This document shows, piece by piece, positions 9,117 through 17,609 of a stretch of DNA of 64,000 nt. The notes beneath the pieces were generated by a model. The model saw only the letters and a list, made by a program, of their open reading frames with translations, was not told where the DNA came from and made no database searches. Source of the stretch: Oxalobacter paraformigenes (GTDB lineage Bacteria; Pseudomonadota; Gammaproteobacteria; Burkholderiales; Burkholderiaceae_D); assembly GCF_000158475.2 (NCBI RefSeq), contig NZ_KI392031.1, forward strand, positions 1,363,583-1,427,582, given 5' to 3'. Numbering within the stretch: position 1 is the first letter of the stretch; every line of letters starts with the position of its first letter. The position numbers were made by a program, and so were the translations under genes.

Positions 9117-9716
9117 TATATCTTGAAATTTTTTATCACCAGATTAAGAATATTCCTGCAATGAGCTAAAAAACCATTATATCCATTCCAAGTTTTGATG
9201 AAAATTTGAAACCACTCGGGAAAATGGTAATTTTAGTAATATCAGAATATAGAGATATAAAACTTATTGTTTTTAAATGCAATATTAACAATTAATTAAA
9301 GGTAATTATTTAGTAATATTTGGGTAATCAGATTACCGTTTTTATTAATTGCGAATGGTAATTTTCATGATTTAAAGAAGCATTTAAAATCATATACTTA
9401 TACAAATATTACTTTTTTATTACCTTAAATTACTAATAAAAGGTAACCAAAAATACTATTTACAATCAAATATTTATATATCATATTTTTGATGTGTAAC
9501 GGATATTACCTTTTTCCCGACTCTGTTTTGAAATTTATTGTTTTACCTCCCTCTTCAAATGATAAATTTTCATTTAAATTGAAAAAAAACATCAATCACA
9601 CCACTGCGTCATATCGCATCATTCCCTGAAATCCAAAACGGCCCTGAAGGGCTTGTATTCTGGCATCTTCCAAAAATTCCCAAAATGTCAAAAAAGCCAA
9701 ATTAAGTTTCATCGCA
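9117..9716. other. AT-rich non-coding stretch between hamB and the cos-like site
   Basis: About 600 bases, strongly AT-rich, without a supported gene. It holds a cluster of GGTAAT/ATTACC hexamers (listed separately). A 62-codon frame from 9653 overlaps the cos-like sequence and the Q-operon terminator and is not believed. Base composition differs sharply from the phage structural genes on the right, marking the boundary between the Hachiman cargo and the phage core. Confidence 0.5.
9226..9510. repeat. Cluster of GGTAAT / ATTACC hexamers
   Basis: GGTAAT occurs at 9226, 9301, 9323 and 9357, its complement ATTACC at 9332, 9419 and 9505, a GGTAAC at 9442, and the one-base variants AGTAAT/ATTACT at 9235, 9312, 9408 and 9429. 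Two face each other to form a 15-bp near-palindrome, GGTAATCAGATTACC, at 9323-9337. Even in AT-rich DNA this density of the same GG-containing hexamer is notable. It could be a protein-binding array near cos; no function is established. Confidence 0.5.
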
Positions 9717-9734
9717 GGCGGGCGGGGAACTGCG
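9717..9734. other. Putative cos (cohesive-end packaging) site
   Basis: GGCGGGCGGGGAACTGCG resembles the core of the P2-family cos sequence, in which a G-rich run (GGCGAGGCGGGGAAA) is followed by CTGCG. It lies just beyond the end of gene Q, which is where P2 has cos. The match is from memory of the P2 site, not a search. If right, terminase (P and M products) cuts here during packaging and the linear genome would run Q...D...int-attP-Hachiman. Confidence 0.5.
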
Positions 9735-9810
9735 AAAAATGCCTCTTGAAAAACTTTTCTTCATCCACAACATTTCGCCAAACCCTATCGTTGATATTCC
9801 AAATCGGCAA

Positions 9811-9836
9811 AGAAAAAGCCGCTTACGCGGCCTTTG
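9811..9836 (-). terminator. Rho-independent terminator of the P-Q operon
   Basis: On the minus strand, GCCGC-GTAA-GCGGC is followed directly by five T residues (complement of AAAAA at 9813-9817). It sits about 20 bases after the stop codon of the portal gene Q, the last gene of the leftward operon. The stem is short (5 bp) but all G-C. Confidence 0.6.
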
Positions 9837-9856
9837 AATAAATGATAGAAGTTCTG

Positions 9857-10873
9857 TCAGTTCTCTTGCTTATCGTTCTCAACATTGTATTGAATGAAGT
9901 TGACAACATCCTCCCCTATCCAGTCATTGATCAATCTGAATTTGTCCTGCAACGGTTTCAGTTCATTGCGTGCAAACACTCTGGCTGCTTTTTCGATATC
10001 GCCGAAGCCGCCTGTGTTGTTCGGGATGATGCCCAGCAGCTGGGGCGGTACCCGGTGAGCGGCCAGCACATCGTCCCGGGTTACGCCCTTGATATTGAAA
10101 AACTCATCCTTGGCAGCAACTTCCGAAACCGGTATCAACTGAATGCCGTCTTTCTTGCCATTCGGTGCATAGATGAAAATATTCCGGAAATTGCCAGGCC
10201 CCTTGCTTTCCCGTAACGACTGTCTCAGATCATCAATGTCCTGCTGGCTATGGGAAGCATCCGTCATATACATGATGAATCCGGCATGGGAACCGTTCTG
10301 GTAATATTTTCTCCGGAACAGGGTAGCAGCCTCATTGAGCCAGGCGGATTGAAGCGCACTGAGATATTCCGGCAATCCGTATACTTCCTGATTGATATCG
10401 GATTCCATCAGTTGAAAGACGCTTCCCTTTTCAAACTCATATTCCTGCTTCCACCCATAAACAAAATAATAACTATCCGGCTTCACACCCCGGCGCGTAT
10501 ATTTGGCCAGAGAATGCCGGAGCGCCAGCACCTTGCCAAACCGGTTCGTTTTCTTTTCCAGATAGGCATTCCCGAAAATCAGGAAATCCAGTGCCACTTT
10601 GTTGAACGTGTCCAGCGGGAATTTCGGATGCGGAATGAAAGTGGACGCCAGAATATTGCGCTTGGCATAGATGGCCGAGCTGTGATGCACATTGGCCCGC
10701 AGCGATTTGGCCAGACCGTCCGGACTGACCGGCATTTCATACCAGCGGCCATTGGACCAGCATTCGATGTAATCGAGTATTTCCCGGCGGTCAAGCATGG
10801 AAACCGGTTCTCCAAACGAAAAAACGACTGCATTTTCCTGTTTTTCCAGCCTCTGTTCCTGTGTTTCGTTCAT
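9857..10873 (-). CDS. Q: Phage portal protein gpQ
   Basis: Portal vertex protein of the P2 family (PBSX-type portal), 338 residues, close to P2 gpQ (344). It forms the dodecameric ring through which DNA enters the procapsid. Recognisable stretches are the N-terminal FSFGEPVSMLDRREIL, the ANVHHSSAIYAKRN segment, and the C-terminal VPPQLLGIIPNNTGGFGD loop followed by a long helix typical of this family. The gene starts four bases before the P stop codon, an ATGA-type coupling. The P-Q operon is leftward, opposite to the rest of the head genes, as in P2. Confidence 0.95.
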   Translation of the reverse strand: MNETQEQRLEKQENAVVFSFGEPVSMLDRREILDYIECWSNGRWYEMPVSPDGLAKSLRANVHHSSAIYAKRNILASTFIPHPKFPLDTFNKVALDFLIFGNAYLEKKTNRFGKVLALRHSLAKYTRRGVKPDSYYFVYGWKQEYEFEKGSVFQLMESDINQEVYGLPEYLSALQSAWLNEAATLFRRKYYQNGSHAGFIMYMTDASHSQQDIDDLRQSLRESKGPGNFRNIFIYAPNGKKDGIQLIPVSEVAAKDEFFNIKGVTRDDVLAAHRVPPQLLGIIPNNTGGFGDIEKAARVFARNELKPLQDKFRLINDWIGEDVVNFIQYNVENDKQEN

Positions 10874-12627
10874 TGGAATGTCTCCATAAATGATTGTCTG
10901 TTTTCCGTATTGCCTGCCAATGGTTCATGATCCAGCGCGTGCATGACCGCCCAGGCCAGATCGGCATGACCGGTTGTCTCGGAACGGCCGGCATCGTATG
11001 TCACCTGCTGTCCGCTGACAGTCAGCGTCTTCCTGATCGACATGAAGGACTGCGCAATGTCGGTACTGCCGGCATCGAATTCAAGCCGGCCGTTCCGGAT
11101 CACATCCTGCGCTTTCAATACCATGCGGCCCTTGCTTTCCGGGTTGTACAGAATCTTGGTCACAGCCGGATAAAACTGCCGGACAATTTCATAAACGCCC
11201 AGTCCCATCCCCGTAGCGTCGATGCCGATATATTCGACGTTATATTTCTGCGTGATCTGCCGGATCTGTTCAGCCTGTGCAGCGAAATCCATGCCCCGGT
11301 ACTGGTGTTTTTCGATGATCCGGAACTTCCCGGGAAACGTCAGCGGCGGCGCCATCACGACACAACCGGCACTGTCACCCGAACGGGACGGATCGTAACC
11401 GACCCAGACAGGACGGTTGCCGAACGGCCGTGCCGTAAACGGTTTGTAATCGTTCCATGCTTCCCATGAATCGACCATGCAGCGTTGCAGTTCCGACAGC
11501 GGGAAAACGGATGCCGTATCGTCAATGAAATTGCACATCAGCAGGTTGTCGAACTGGTCCGGGCTGTATTCGTAATTCCGCAGTTCATCAATGTCGAAAA
11601 GATCGCAACCGCCCTTTTCCGCATCTTCAATGGTGACAATCTGCCGCCAGATCCTGTCTTCACACAATCGCCCTTCCGCCAGCCATTTGTGACTGACATC
11701 GATCCGGACCTGCTCTTCTTTTCTGCGCCGTTTGTTAAACGCATCGCCCGTCCAGAACGGATAGGCTTCATGACTCATGGCCGATGGTGTAGAAAAATAG
11801 GTTTTCCGCCAGCGTTTGTGCAGCGCCATGCCGGAAGCGACCTTGTTGAGCTCCTCGAACTTGAATGTCCAGAAGAATTCATCAAAGTAAAAGTTACCGT
11901 GATAACCCTGAGCTGTCCGGGCATTGGTGCCGAGAAAATACAGATGCGCGCCATTTGACAGCACAATCGGGTCGCCTTTCAGTTCAACCCCTGTGGCTTC
12001 TTTTGCGAATTGCACGATGTATTGCCGGAAAACATAAGCCTGTGCCCGGGAAGCGGAAAGAAATATCTGGTTTCCGCCAGTCAGTACGGCATCCATCAGG
12101 GCTTCACGTGCGAAATACCAGGTTGCGCCGATCTGTCTGGACTTCAAAATGGCCCGTGTCCGGCTGTTGCGACTGTTCCACCACTCTTTCTGGTAATCGA
12201 ACAGCGAATCCAGAAAGGCTGTTCTCAGCTTTTCAACCTGCTCTTCGGTGAAATGGTTTTTCGCTTTCTGCCGCTTGCCCTCTGCATTCCGGTTCGCAAT
12301 GTTTGGATTGAGATCCGTTTCATTGCCGCCTGGCGCTTCATAACGCCGGATTCTGGCCAGACGTTCCAGCTGCCGTCCCAACAGGTCGATTTCCTTGTAA
12401 TCGGAACCGGTTTTCACATCCTTGGCAATCAGCTGGACCAGCCGGGCTTCAAGCGACGTTTCCACCCGTTCGATAACAGGCGCCTTGTCCCACTTGTCCC
12501 GCTGCCGCCAGGAATCCACAGTCGTGCGCGGGATGGCGAGATGTTCCGATATGGACGTGACCGTCCATCCCTGCCAGTACAGGCTGCGGGCTCTTCGTCG
12601 GAAATCGGTCGGTGCGCTTGTTTGCAT
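10870..12627 (-). CDS. P: Terminase large subunit gpP
   Basis: ATPase/nuclease subunit of the P2-type terminase, 585 residues (P2 gpP is 590). The N-terminus carries a helix-turn-helix (SISEHLAIPRTTVDSW). A Walker A-like LKSRQIGATW and the Walker B strand FYFDEFFW mark the ATPase. The C-terminal nuclease shows YDPSRSGD and GIDATGMG acidic motifs. It cuts DNA at cos together with gpM and pumps it through the gpQ portal. The ATG at 12627 fits the P2 N-terminus; a TACGCT -10 hexamer lies only 6 bases upstream, so the mRNA may be leaderless (see promoter entry). Confidence 0.95.
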   Translation of the reverse strand: MQTSAPTDFRRRARSLYWQGWTVTSISEHLAIPRTTVDSWRQRDKWDKAPVIERVETSLEARLVQLIAKDVKTGSDYKEIDLLGRQLERLARIRRYEAPGGNETDLNPNIANRNAEGKRQKAKNHFTEEQVEKLRTAFLDSLFDYQKEWWNSRNSRTRAILKSRQIGATWYFAREALMDAVLTGGNQIFLSASRAQAYVFRQYIVQFAKEATGVELKGDPIVLSNGAHLYFLGTNARTAQGYHGNFYFDEFFWTFKFEELNKVASGMALHKRWRKTYFSTPSAMSHEAYPFWTGDAFNKRRRKEEQVRIDVSHKWLAEGRLCEDRIWRQIVTIEDAEKGGCDLFDIDELRNYEYSPDQFDNLLMCNFIDDTASVFPLSELQRCMVDSWEAWNDYKPFTARPFGNRPVWVGYDPSRSGDSAGCVVMAPPLTFPGKFRIIEKHQYRGMDFAAQAEQIRQITQKYNVEYIGIDATGMGLGVYEIVRQFYPAVTKILYNPESKGRMVLKAQDVIRNGRLEFDAGSTDIAQSFMSIRKTLTVSGQQVTYDAGRSETTGHADLAWAVMHALDHEPLAGNTENRQSFMETFQ

Positions 12628-12671
12628 GCAGCAAGCGTATGCGTGTTATCCCTGCATTTCTCTTGTCTCAG

Positions 12672-12694
12672 GGTTACTTGCGCGCCAATCAACC
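12672..12694. promoter_or_regulatory. Ogr-type late activator site between P and O
   Basis: A 23-bp element, GGTTACTTG-CGCGC-CAATCAACC, shared with sites before V and FI. Its arms are nearly inverted repeats. Rightward, an AAACAT hexamer begins 55 bases after the site start (12727-12732), placing the site centre near -55 from the start of transcription, exactly where P2 Ogr binds. Leftward, TACGCT (minus strand, 12639-12634) sits at the same distance, so one site may serve both divergent operons. Confidence 0.75.
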
Positions 12695-12778
12695 TGAAAA
12701 GCATTGAGAGCCTTGACGTTGTCGTTAAACATGAGCGGTAACCTGCAATTGACAACAACCTCTCAGTGAGTCGGGATC

Positions 12779-13606
12779 ATGTTAAAAACACTTTCCAAAT
12801 TTTTCCGTGTTGCGCTGGAAGGCGCAACGACCGATGGACGGAACATCGAGCGCGACCAGATTATCCAGATGGCCAGAAACTTCAATCCGGCGAAATATGG
12901 CGCCCGTATCTGGCTTGAGCATATCCGCGGCGTTCTTCCGGAAGGCCCTTTTCAGGCATATGGCGATGTCGTCGCTCTGAAGTCCGAAGAAGTGGACATT
13001 GATGGCGTCAGAAAAATGGCCCTTTTCGCCCAGGTTGAGCCGACACCGGAACTGATTGCCATGAACCGGAAAAAACAGAAGATGTACACCAGCATCGAAC
13101 TCGACCCAAAATTTGCCGACACGGGTGAAGCCTATCTGGTCGGCCTTGCCATTACAGACAGTCCCGCCAGTCTGGGAACGGAAATGCTCTGCTTCGCCGC
13201 CCAGAAAACGCCTGAAGAAAACCCGTTCAGTACGCGGAAACAGCGTCCGGAAAACCTGTTCAGCGAAGCCATTGAAGTCGAACTGGAATTTGAAGAAGTA
13301 CAGAACTATAGCCAGCCATTGCTGGATAAAGTCAAGGCACTCATCAAGAAATTTTCCGGCAAGGAAGCGTCAGACGAATCCCGCTTCAACGACATCCATG
13401 CTGCCACCACACTCCTGCTCAACCACATTGAAAATCAGTCGGAAAAACTGGAACAGGCTTCTGACCGTATGGATGAAATGCAAAAACAGCTGCAAGCCCA
13501 GGAATCCGCGTTCAGCGCACTGAAGCAACAGCTTGATAATGAACAGACCCAATCTGACAGGCCCATAGCCACCGGCAGTGCCGGAGAGTTGCAAACAGAT
13601 TGCTGA
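12779..13606 (+). CDS. O: Capsid scaffolding protein/protease gpO
   Basis: P2 gpO family, 275 residues (P2: 284). The N-terminal half is the serine protease that trims capsid proteins and itself: a conserved start (FFRVALEGATTDGR), a GARIWLEHIRG segment carrying the catalytic His, and GLAITDSPASLGTEML carrying the catalytic Ser. The C-terminal half is a coiled-coil scaffold rich in Gln/Glu/Leu (about residues 215-260). It directs T=7 shell assembly. It is the first gene of the rightward head operon downstream of the Ogr-type site. Confidence 0.93.
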   Translation: MLKTLSKFFRVALEGATTDGRNIERDQIIQMARNFNPAKYGARIWLEHIRGVLPEGPFQAYGDVVALKSEEVDIDGVRKMALFAQVEPTPELIAMNRKKQKMYTSIELDPKFADTGEAYLVGLAITDSPASLGTEMLCFAAQKTPEENPFSTRKQRPENLFSEAIEVELEFEEVQNYSQPLLDKVKALIKKFSGKEASDESRFNDIHAATTLLLNHIENQSEKLEQASDRMDEMQKQLQAQESAFSALKQQLDNEQTQSDRPIATGSAGELQTDC

Positions 13607-13665
13607 CTTACGAAACCAGCCAAAAACACCCATACGACTTTCAAATATCCGTCCCGGAGACAAAC

Positions 13666-14670
13666 ATGTTAAAAGAAACCCGTATTGCATTTAACAAATA
13701 TGCGGCGCAAGTAGCGAAGCTCAACGGCATCCCGGATGCAACGGAAAAATTCGCTGTCGAACCCGGTGTCCAGCAGACACTGGAAACGAAGATCCAGGAA
13801 TCCAGCGAGTTCCTTAACCGGATCAATGTCATTGGCGTCAAAGAGAAAAATGGCGCCAAGCTCGGCCTCGGTATTTCCGGCCCTTCCGCTGGCCGTACCG
13901 ACACCACGACAAAAACACGCCAGACCCGTGACCTGTCCACACTCGATGAAAACGGCTACAACTGTGTGCAGACCAACTTCGACACGCATATCCGTTATGA
14001 AAAACTGGATGCCTGGGCCAAGTTCCCGGATTTCCAGACCCGTATTCGCGATCTGATCATCCGGCGTCAGGCGCTAGACCGTATCATGATCGGCTTCAAT
14101 GGCACCAGCGCTGCTGCCGATACCGATATCACGGCCAATCCGCTGCTTCAGGACGTCAATAAAGGCTGGCTCCAACACTATCGGGAAAACGCTGACGAAC
14201 GTGTCATGACCGGCGGAAAGACGGACAGTGAAATCCAGATCGGAACAGGTGGTGATTACAATAATCTGGATGCACTGGTTTTCGACCTCATTAATACCAT
14301 GGTTGATCCCTGGTACCGTGATGATCCCAATCTTGTTGTCCTGCTCGGCCGTGGTTTGCTGGCGGACAAGTATTTCCCGCTGGTCAATACAAACAATCCG
14401 CCTACCGAAATGATGGCAGCCGATATCGTCATCAGCCAGAAACGCGTCGGCGGGCGACAAGCGGTTTCCGTTCCCTATTTTCAGGAAAATGCTGTTTTGG
14501 TCACGACATTCGACAATCTGTCCCTCTACTGGCAGGAAAGCGCCCGCCGCCGCCATCTGAAAGACGTGCCGGAACGTGACCGGATCGAAAACTATGAATC
14601 CTCAAACGATGCTTACGTTGTTGAAGATTACGGTCGCGGTGCCATGGCCGAGAACATCGTCCTGATCTGA
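13666..14670 (+). CDS. N: Major capsid protein gpN
   Basis: P2-family major capsid protein, 334 residues. Family hallmarks include the N-terminal MLKETRIAFNKY, which gpO cleaves during maturation, the central HK97-fold segments (GRTDTT, RDLSTLDENGYNC) and a conserved C-terminal NLSLYWQ...RRR...YESSNDAYVVEDYG stretch. The start at 13666 with GGAG upstream is preferred over an in-frame ATG at 13600 because the extra 22 residues are not part of the family. Confidence 0.95.
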   Translation: MLKETRIAFNKYAAQVAKLNGIPDATEKFAVEPGVQQTLETKIQESSEFLNRINVIGVKEKNGAKLGLGISGPSAGRTDTTTKTRQTRDLSTLDENGYNCVQTNFDTHIRYEKLDAWAKFPDFQTRIRDLIIRRQALDRIMIGFNGTSAAADTDITANPLLQDVNKGWLQHYRENADERVMTGGKTDSEIQIGTGGDYNNLDALVFDLINTMVDPWYRDDPNLVVLLGRGLLADKYFPLVNTNNPPTEMMAADIVISQKRVGGRQAVSVPYFQENAVLVTTFDNLSLYWQESARRRHLKDVPERDRIENYESSNDAYVVEDYGRGAMAENIVLI

Positions 14671-14741
14671 TTTTCAGCCCGTGCACTGAAAAACGGTGTA
14701 CTGGCTGAAAATGCCCCGACACACGGAAAGGAAACCGATCC

Positions 14742-15452
14742 ATGCCCCGAATGACACCAGCGCAACACCATTACGAAAAAGCCATGGCGAAAAAGTCCGA
14801 AAAACGGAATGCCGCAGGCAATCTGAAGAAAGGCTCGGCCTACGAACTGATGATGGCCAAACTGCACTCCGACATCCAGCGCCTGAAGGACATCCAGTCC
14901 ATCGAAAGCAAGGTCAGGGTCAAAGAAGCCATCCTGCCCGACTATCAGGCATGGGTGGATGGCGTACTGGAAAGCGGACAGGGAGCGCAAGACGAAGTAC
15001 TCATGACGATTCTGGTCTGGAACATTGATGCCGGCCATTATGAAGAAGCGCTTCGTATCGCCGCTTATGCCCTGAAACACAATCTTGTCATGCCTGACCA
15101 GTACAGCCGGAATCTGGCTACCGTTCTGCTTGACGAAATTCCGCCTGCATTGCTGAAGAAAAAACCGGAAACCCCGGAAGACCTTGAAAAGGCATTGTCC
15201 ATCCTGAAACAGACAGAAACCCTGACTGCCGCCCATGATGCACCTGATCAGGCCACAGCCAAACTGTGCAAGGCACTGGCACTGACACTGCTCAAAAAAA
15301 CCGGCGAAGGTGACATCACGCCCGAAACCAGACCGGACGCCCTGAATGCGAAAACGTATCTGGAACGTGCCTGTGAACTGGATGAACGGTCCGGTGTGAA
15401 GTCCGAACTTAAACGCCTTGAGAAACGTCTGGAACAGGTTTCCCAAGGATAA
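14742..15452 (+). CDS. M: Terminase small subunit gpM
   Basis: P2 gpM-family protein, 236 residues (P2: 247). It binds cos and assists gpP in cutting. The sequence has the family's N-terminal basic region, the central YQAWVDGVLESGQGAQDEVL segment and the ALKHNLVMPDQYSRNLATV helix. The C-terminal helices are lysine/glutamate-rich. It follows N with about 70 bases between, and a ribosome site (GGAAAGGA) precedes the ATG. Confidence 0.93.
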   Translation: MPRMTPAQHHYEKAMAKKSEKRNAAGNLKKGSAYELMMAKLHSDIQRLKDIQSIESKVRVKEAILPDYQAWVDGVLESGQGAQDEVLMTILVWNIDAGHYEEALRIAAYALKHNLVMPDQYSRNLATVLLDEIPPALLKKKPETPEDLEKALSILKQTETLTAAHDAPDQATAKLCKALALTLLKKTGEGDITPETRPDALNAKTYLERACELDERSGVKSELKRLEKRLEQVSQG

Positions 15453-15553
15453 CGAGCGCCCCGCGCCTCGACGGCTCAGGTCAATAGTGCCCTGCCCATC
15501 TTCCTGACGCACGATTTGACCTGACCACCGTCGAACTTCTTACGGAAGCAACC

Positions 15554-16039
15554 ATGAACGGCCTGATTGCCCTCGAACCTTTTGAAAACGATGATCCGGA
15601 AACATCCGGTACCGAATTCATCGTGGCCAACGATGGCTGGTTTCCTGACATCAACCTGAAAGATCTGCGTGATGCCATGCGGCTGGATGGTACCGTCACC
15701 TACACACGGCTGAAACAGGCTGTTGTGGCCGCCATCCTTTATGTCAATGCCGAACTGCAATCCTGGAAGAACACATCCGGTGATGGATACAGGAACATGG
15801 AAAGCCTTCCCGCCGCCGTTATTAACAACGAAAGCATCCTGATCATCAGCTACAGACGGGCCGTGTACTGCATGGCCAAAGCGGATCTGATCGAACGGTA
15901 CCGCGATTACGATACGACAGGGGAAGGCAACAAAAAAGCGGAATGGCTGGAATCCTCTCCGGATGAACAGCGCCGGAACGCCCACTGGGCGATTGCCGAC
16001 ATCACCCGGCGCCGTCATCTGACTGTGGAGCTCATCTGA
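15554..16039 (+). CDS. L: Head completion/stabilisation protein gpL
   Basis: P2 gpL family, 161 residues (P2: 169). After packaging it seals the head at the portal. Visible family features are WFPDINLKDLRDAMRLDGTVT near residue 35, the WKNTSGDGYRNM-like middle and C-terminal WAIADITRRRHLTVELI. Its last base overlaps the start of the X gene (ATG sharing the TGA), so the two are coupled. Confidence 0.92.
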   Translation: MNGLIALEPFENDDPETSGTEFIVANDGWFPDINLKDLRDAMRLDGTVTYTRLKQAVVAAILYVNAELQSWKNTSGDGYRNMESLPAAVINNESILIISYRRAVYCMAKADLIERYRDYDTTGEGNKKAEWLESSPDEQRRNAHWAIADITRRRHLTVELI

Positions 16040-16251
16040 TGCAGGTACGGACACAACAGAATGACACGCTGGACCTGATTTGCTGGCGGTATCTCGGTAC
16101 GACAGCCGGTGTTGTGGAAGCGGCACTGGCACTCAATCCCGGTCTTGCCAGTTACGGTCCCATCCTGCCACAAGGCATCATTATCGAACTGCCTGATCCG
16201 GAAACCATTACCGGAATGAACACCACTGAAACGGTGCAACTATGGGACTGA
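16039..16251 (+). CDS. X: Tail protein X
   Basis: Small LysM-like tail protein of the P2 X family, 70 residues. It has the LysM pattern (QNDTLDLICWRYLGTT ... LNPGLASYGPILPQGIIIELPD) thought to help baseplate/tail-tip assembly. It starts within the stop codon of L and is followed 10 bases later by the holin gene, as in P2, where X precedes Y. Confidence 0.92.
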   Translation: MQVRTQQNDTLDLICWRYLGTTAGVVEAALALNPGLASYGPILPQGIIIELPDPETITGMNTTETVQLWD

Positions 16252-16261
16252 AGGAAAAAAC

Positions 16262-16711
16262 ATGGCCGTTACACTTCTGATCATTATCCTGATCGCATTG
16301 CCTATTCTGGCCTATGCGGCCACACGGTCACCGGAAACGTACCAGTTCGACACCTATCTCTGGGTACTCATCCTGTCGGTCATGGGCGGCATTGTGTCGC
16401 ATAAGGAAAAACGGAAAGGCCGCTTCCGGATTTTCAGGACAGAAAACCGTTATCTGGATATTGCCGCTTTCATTCTGGTCAATCTGGCGTCATTCGTCCT
16501 CGACATCTTCACTTCTGCCTTTTCGGGAATCCTGACCTTTTACATTTGTGAATCCGCCAACATGGATAGGCTGATTACGGCTGCTTTTGTCGGAATCTCC
16601 GGCTTTGCCGGCGGACGCATGCTGAATTTCCTGCTGAATCTCGCCCGTGCCGTTCTGGAAAAGAAATTCGAGGTCAATGTTATGGAAAGGAACAACAGTG
16701 AAACTAACTGA
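16262..16711 (+). CDS. Putative phage holin (LydA-like)
   Basis: A 149-residue protein with hydrophobic segments at about residues 3-18, 33-47, 65-95 and 103-128. A basic loop (KEKRKGRFR) separates the second and third. The end is hydrophilic. It sits in the holin position of the P2 lysis cassette but is not similar to the P2 Y protein; the layout and the IRFxxxxR-like basic loop recall the LydA/HP1-type holin families. It would form the membrane lesion that lets the M15 endolysin out. The overlap of 14 bases with the endolysin gene supports the role. Confidence 0.72.
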   Translation: MAVTLLIIILIALPILAYAATRSPETYQFDTYLWVLILSVMGGIVSHKEKRKGRFRIFRTENRYLDIAAFILVNLASFVLDIFTSAFSGILTFYICESANMDRLITAAFVGISGFAGGRMLNFLLNLARAVLEKKFEVNVMERNNSETN

Positions 16712-17102
16712 ACACTTTACATTGCAGGAATTCCTTTATTCCGATACTGCCGGCAGGCATGGCATCAACAATGTTCCGCCGGACAACTCGCCAGTTTATG
16801 CCAATCTCCGGAAACTGGCTGAAACGCTGGAACAGGTGCGCACGCTTTTCGGCCTGCCAGTCCATATCAATTCCGGATACCGCTGCCCTGCTCTGAACAA
16901 AGCCGTTGGCGGCGTCAGGAATTCAGCCCATCTGGCCGGACTGGCTGCCGATATCCGGATTGACGGTATCGCCCCGCACGACGTCACCCGACGCATTACC
17001 GCCTCGGATCTGGCTTTTGACCAGTGCATTGACGAAGGAACCTGGACGCATCTTTCCATTGATCCACGGATGCGCCGGCAGGTTTTCAGGGCTGGATCAT
17101 GA
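16698..17102 (+). CDS. Endolysin, M15-family peptidase
   Basis: Cell-wall peptidase of 134 residues in the M15A family (D-Ala-D-Ala/L-Ala-D-Glu endopeptidase type). The zinc motif S-x-H-x-x-G-x-A-x-D is present as SAHLAGLAADI, and the third ligand and catalytic residues lie in GTWTHLSI. It starts with GTG at 16698, supported by GGAAAGG upstream and by the LTEHFTLQEFLYSDTA N-terminus usual in the family. P2 itself uses a different lysozyme (K), so this module has been swapped. There is no signal peptide; export depends on the holin. Confidence 0.9.
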   Translation: MKLTEHFTLQEFLYSDTAGRHGINNVPPDNSPVYANLRKLAETLEQVRTLFGLPVHINSGYRCPALNKAVGGVRNSAHLAGLAADIRIDGIAPHDVTRRITASDLAFDQCIDEGTWTHLSIDPRMRRQVFRAGS

Positions 17103-17479
17103 TGGACTGGATCAGAAAAACCGCTTTGGCCCTGCTGGCTGGTCTGGTCATCGGAGCCGGAGGAATGTACTTCATTCTTTCCGGATGCGAAGCCAGAAAA
17201 GAAAATGACGTACTGAAAAAACAGGCACAAGACAAAAGCGACAGAGAAGCCATCACTGCCCATGTCGTATCCGGTAATGAACAGACCCGCAGGAGTATTC
17301 AGAAAACCATGAAAGTAATCCATGCGAACACGGAAAACTATATTCGAGAGAGTGACAATTTCATCATGCCTGCTGGTGCTGTCCGCCTGCACGACGACGC
17401 CGTGTTACAGCGGGTTTCCGGCTCCTCCAGAATCATTGATGCAAAAACCCCGCGAACTGAAACCGGTTCTCGAAAATGA
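17099..17479 (+). CDS. Inner-membrane spanin subunit (LysB/Rz-like)
   Basis: A 126-residue protein with one N-terminal membrane segment (about residues 7-27, ALALLAGLVIGAGGMYFIL) followed by a charged helical periplasmic part. This is the i-spanin layout. The gene starts inside the endolysin stop codon (ATGA) and contains the start of the o-spanin gene in another frame, the typical nested arrangement. Together the two link inner and outer membranes and finish lysis. Confidence 0.82.
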   Translation: MMDWIRKTALALLAGLVIGAGGMYFILSGCEARKENDVLKKQAQDKSDREAITAHVVSGNEQTRRSIQKTMKVIHANTENYIRESDNFIMPAGAVRLHDDAVLQRVSGSSRIIDAKTPRTETGSRK

Positions 17480-17606
17480 CATTCGACGTCCGGTTACCCT
17501 CCGGCAATTTGTCCGGCAGGTAAATGAAAACTACGAAACCTGCCATCTCAATGCAGAAGATTTCCGTGCCCTTCAGGAATGGGTACGCAAACAACAGGAA
17601 AAATAA
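17322..17606 (+). CDS. Outer-membrane lipoprotein spanin (LysC/Rz1-like)
   Basis: A 94-residue lipoprotein whose signal peptide ends in a lipobox L-S-A-C with the acylated cysteine at residue 23. It begins inside the i-spanin gene, overlapping it by 158 bases in a different frame, then runs past it. The mature part is short, contains prolines early and a helical C-terminus. It is the o-spanin partner. The start codon is inferred from signal-peptide length; the ribosome site is weak. Confidence 0.82.
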   Translation: MRTRKTIFERVTISSCLLVLSACTTTPCYSGFPAPPESLMQKPRELKPVLENDIRRPVTLRQFVRQVNENYETCHLNAEDFRALQEWVRKQQEK

Positions 17607-17609
17607 ACC

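Noticed and set aside
9653-9841. 62-codon plus-strand frame
   Set aside because: It runs through the cos-like sequence and the terminator of the Q operon; no ribosome site.
13641-15512. Several long minus-strand frames opposite N, M and L
   Set aside because: Shadows of strongly recognised P2 head genes.
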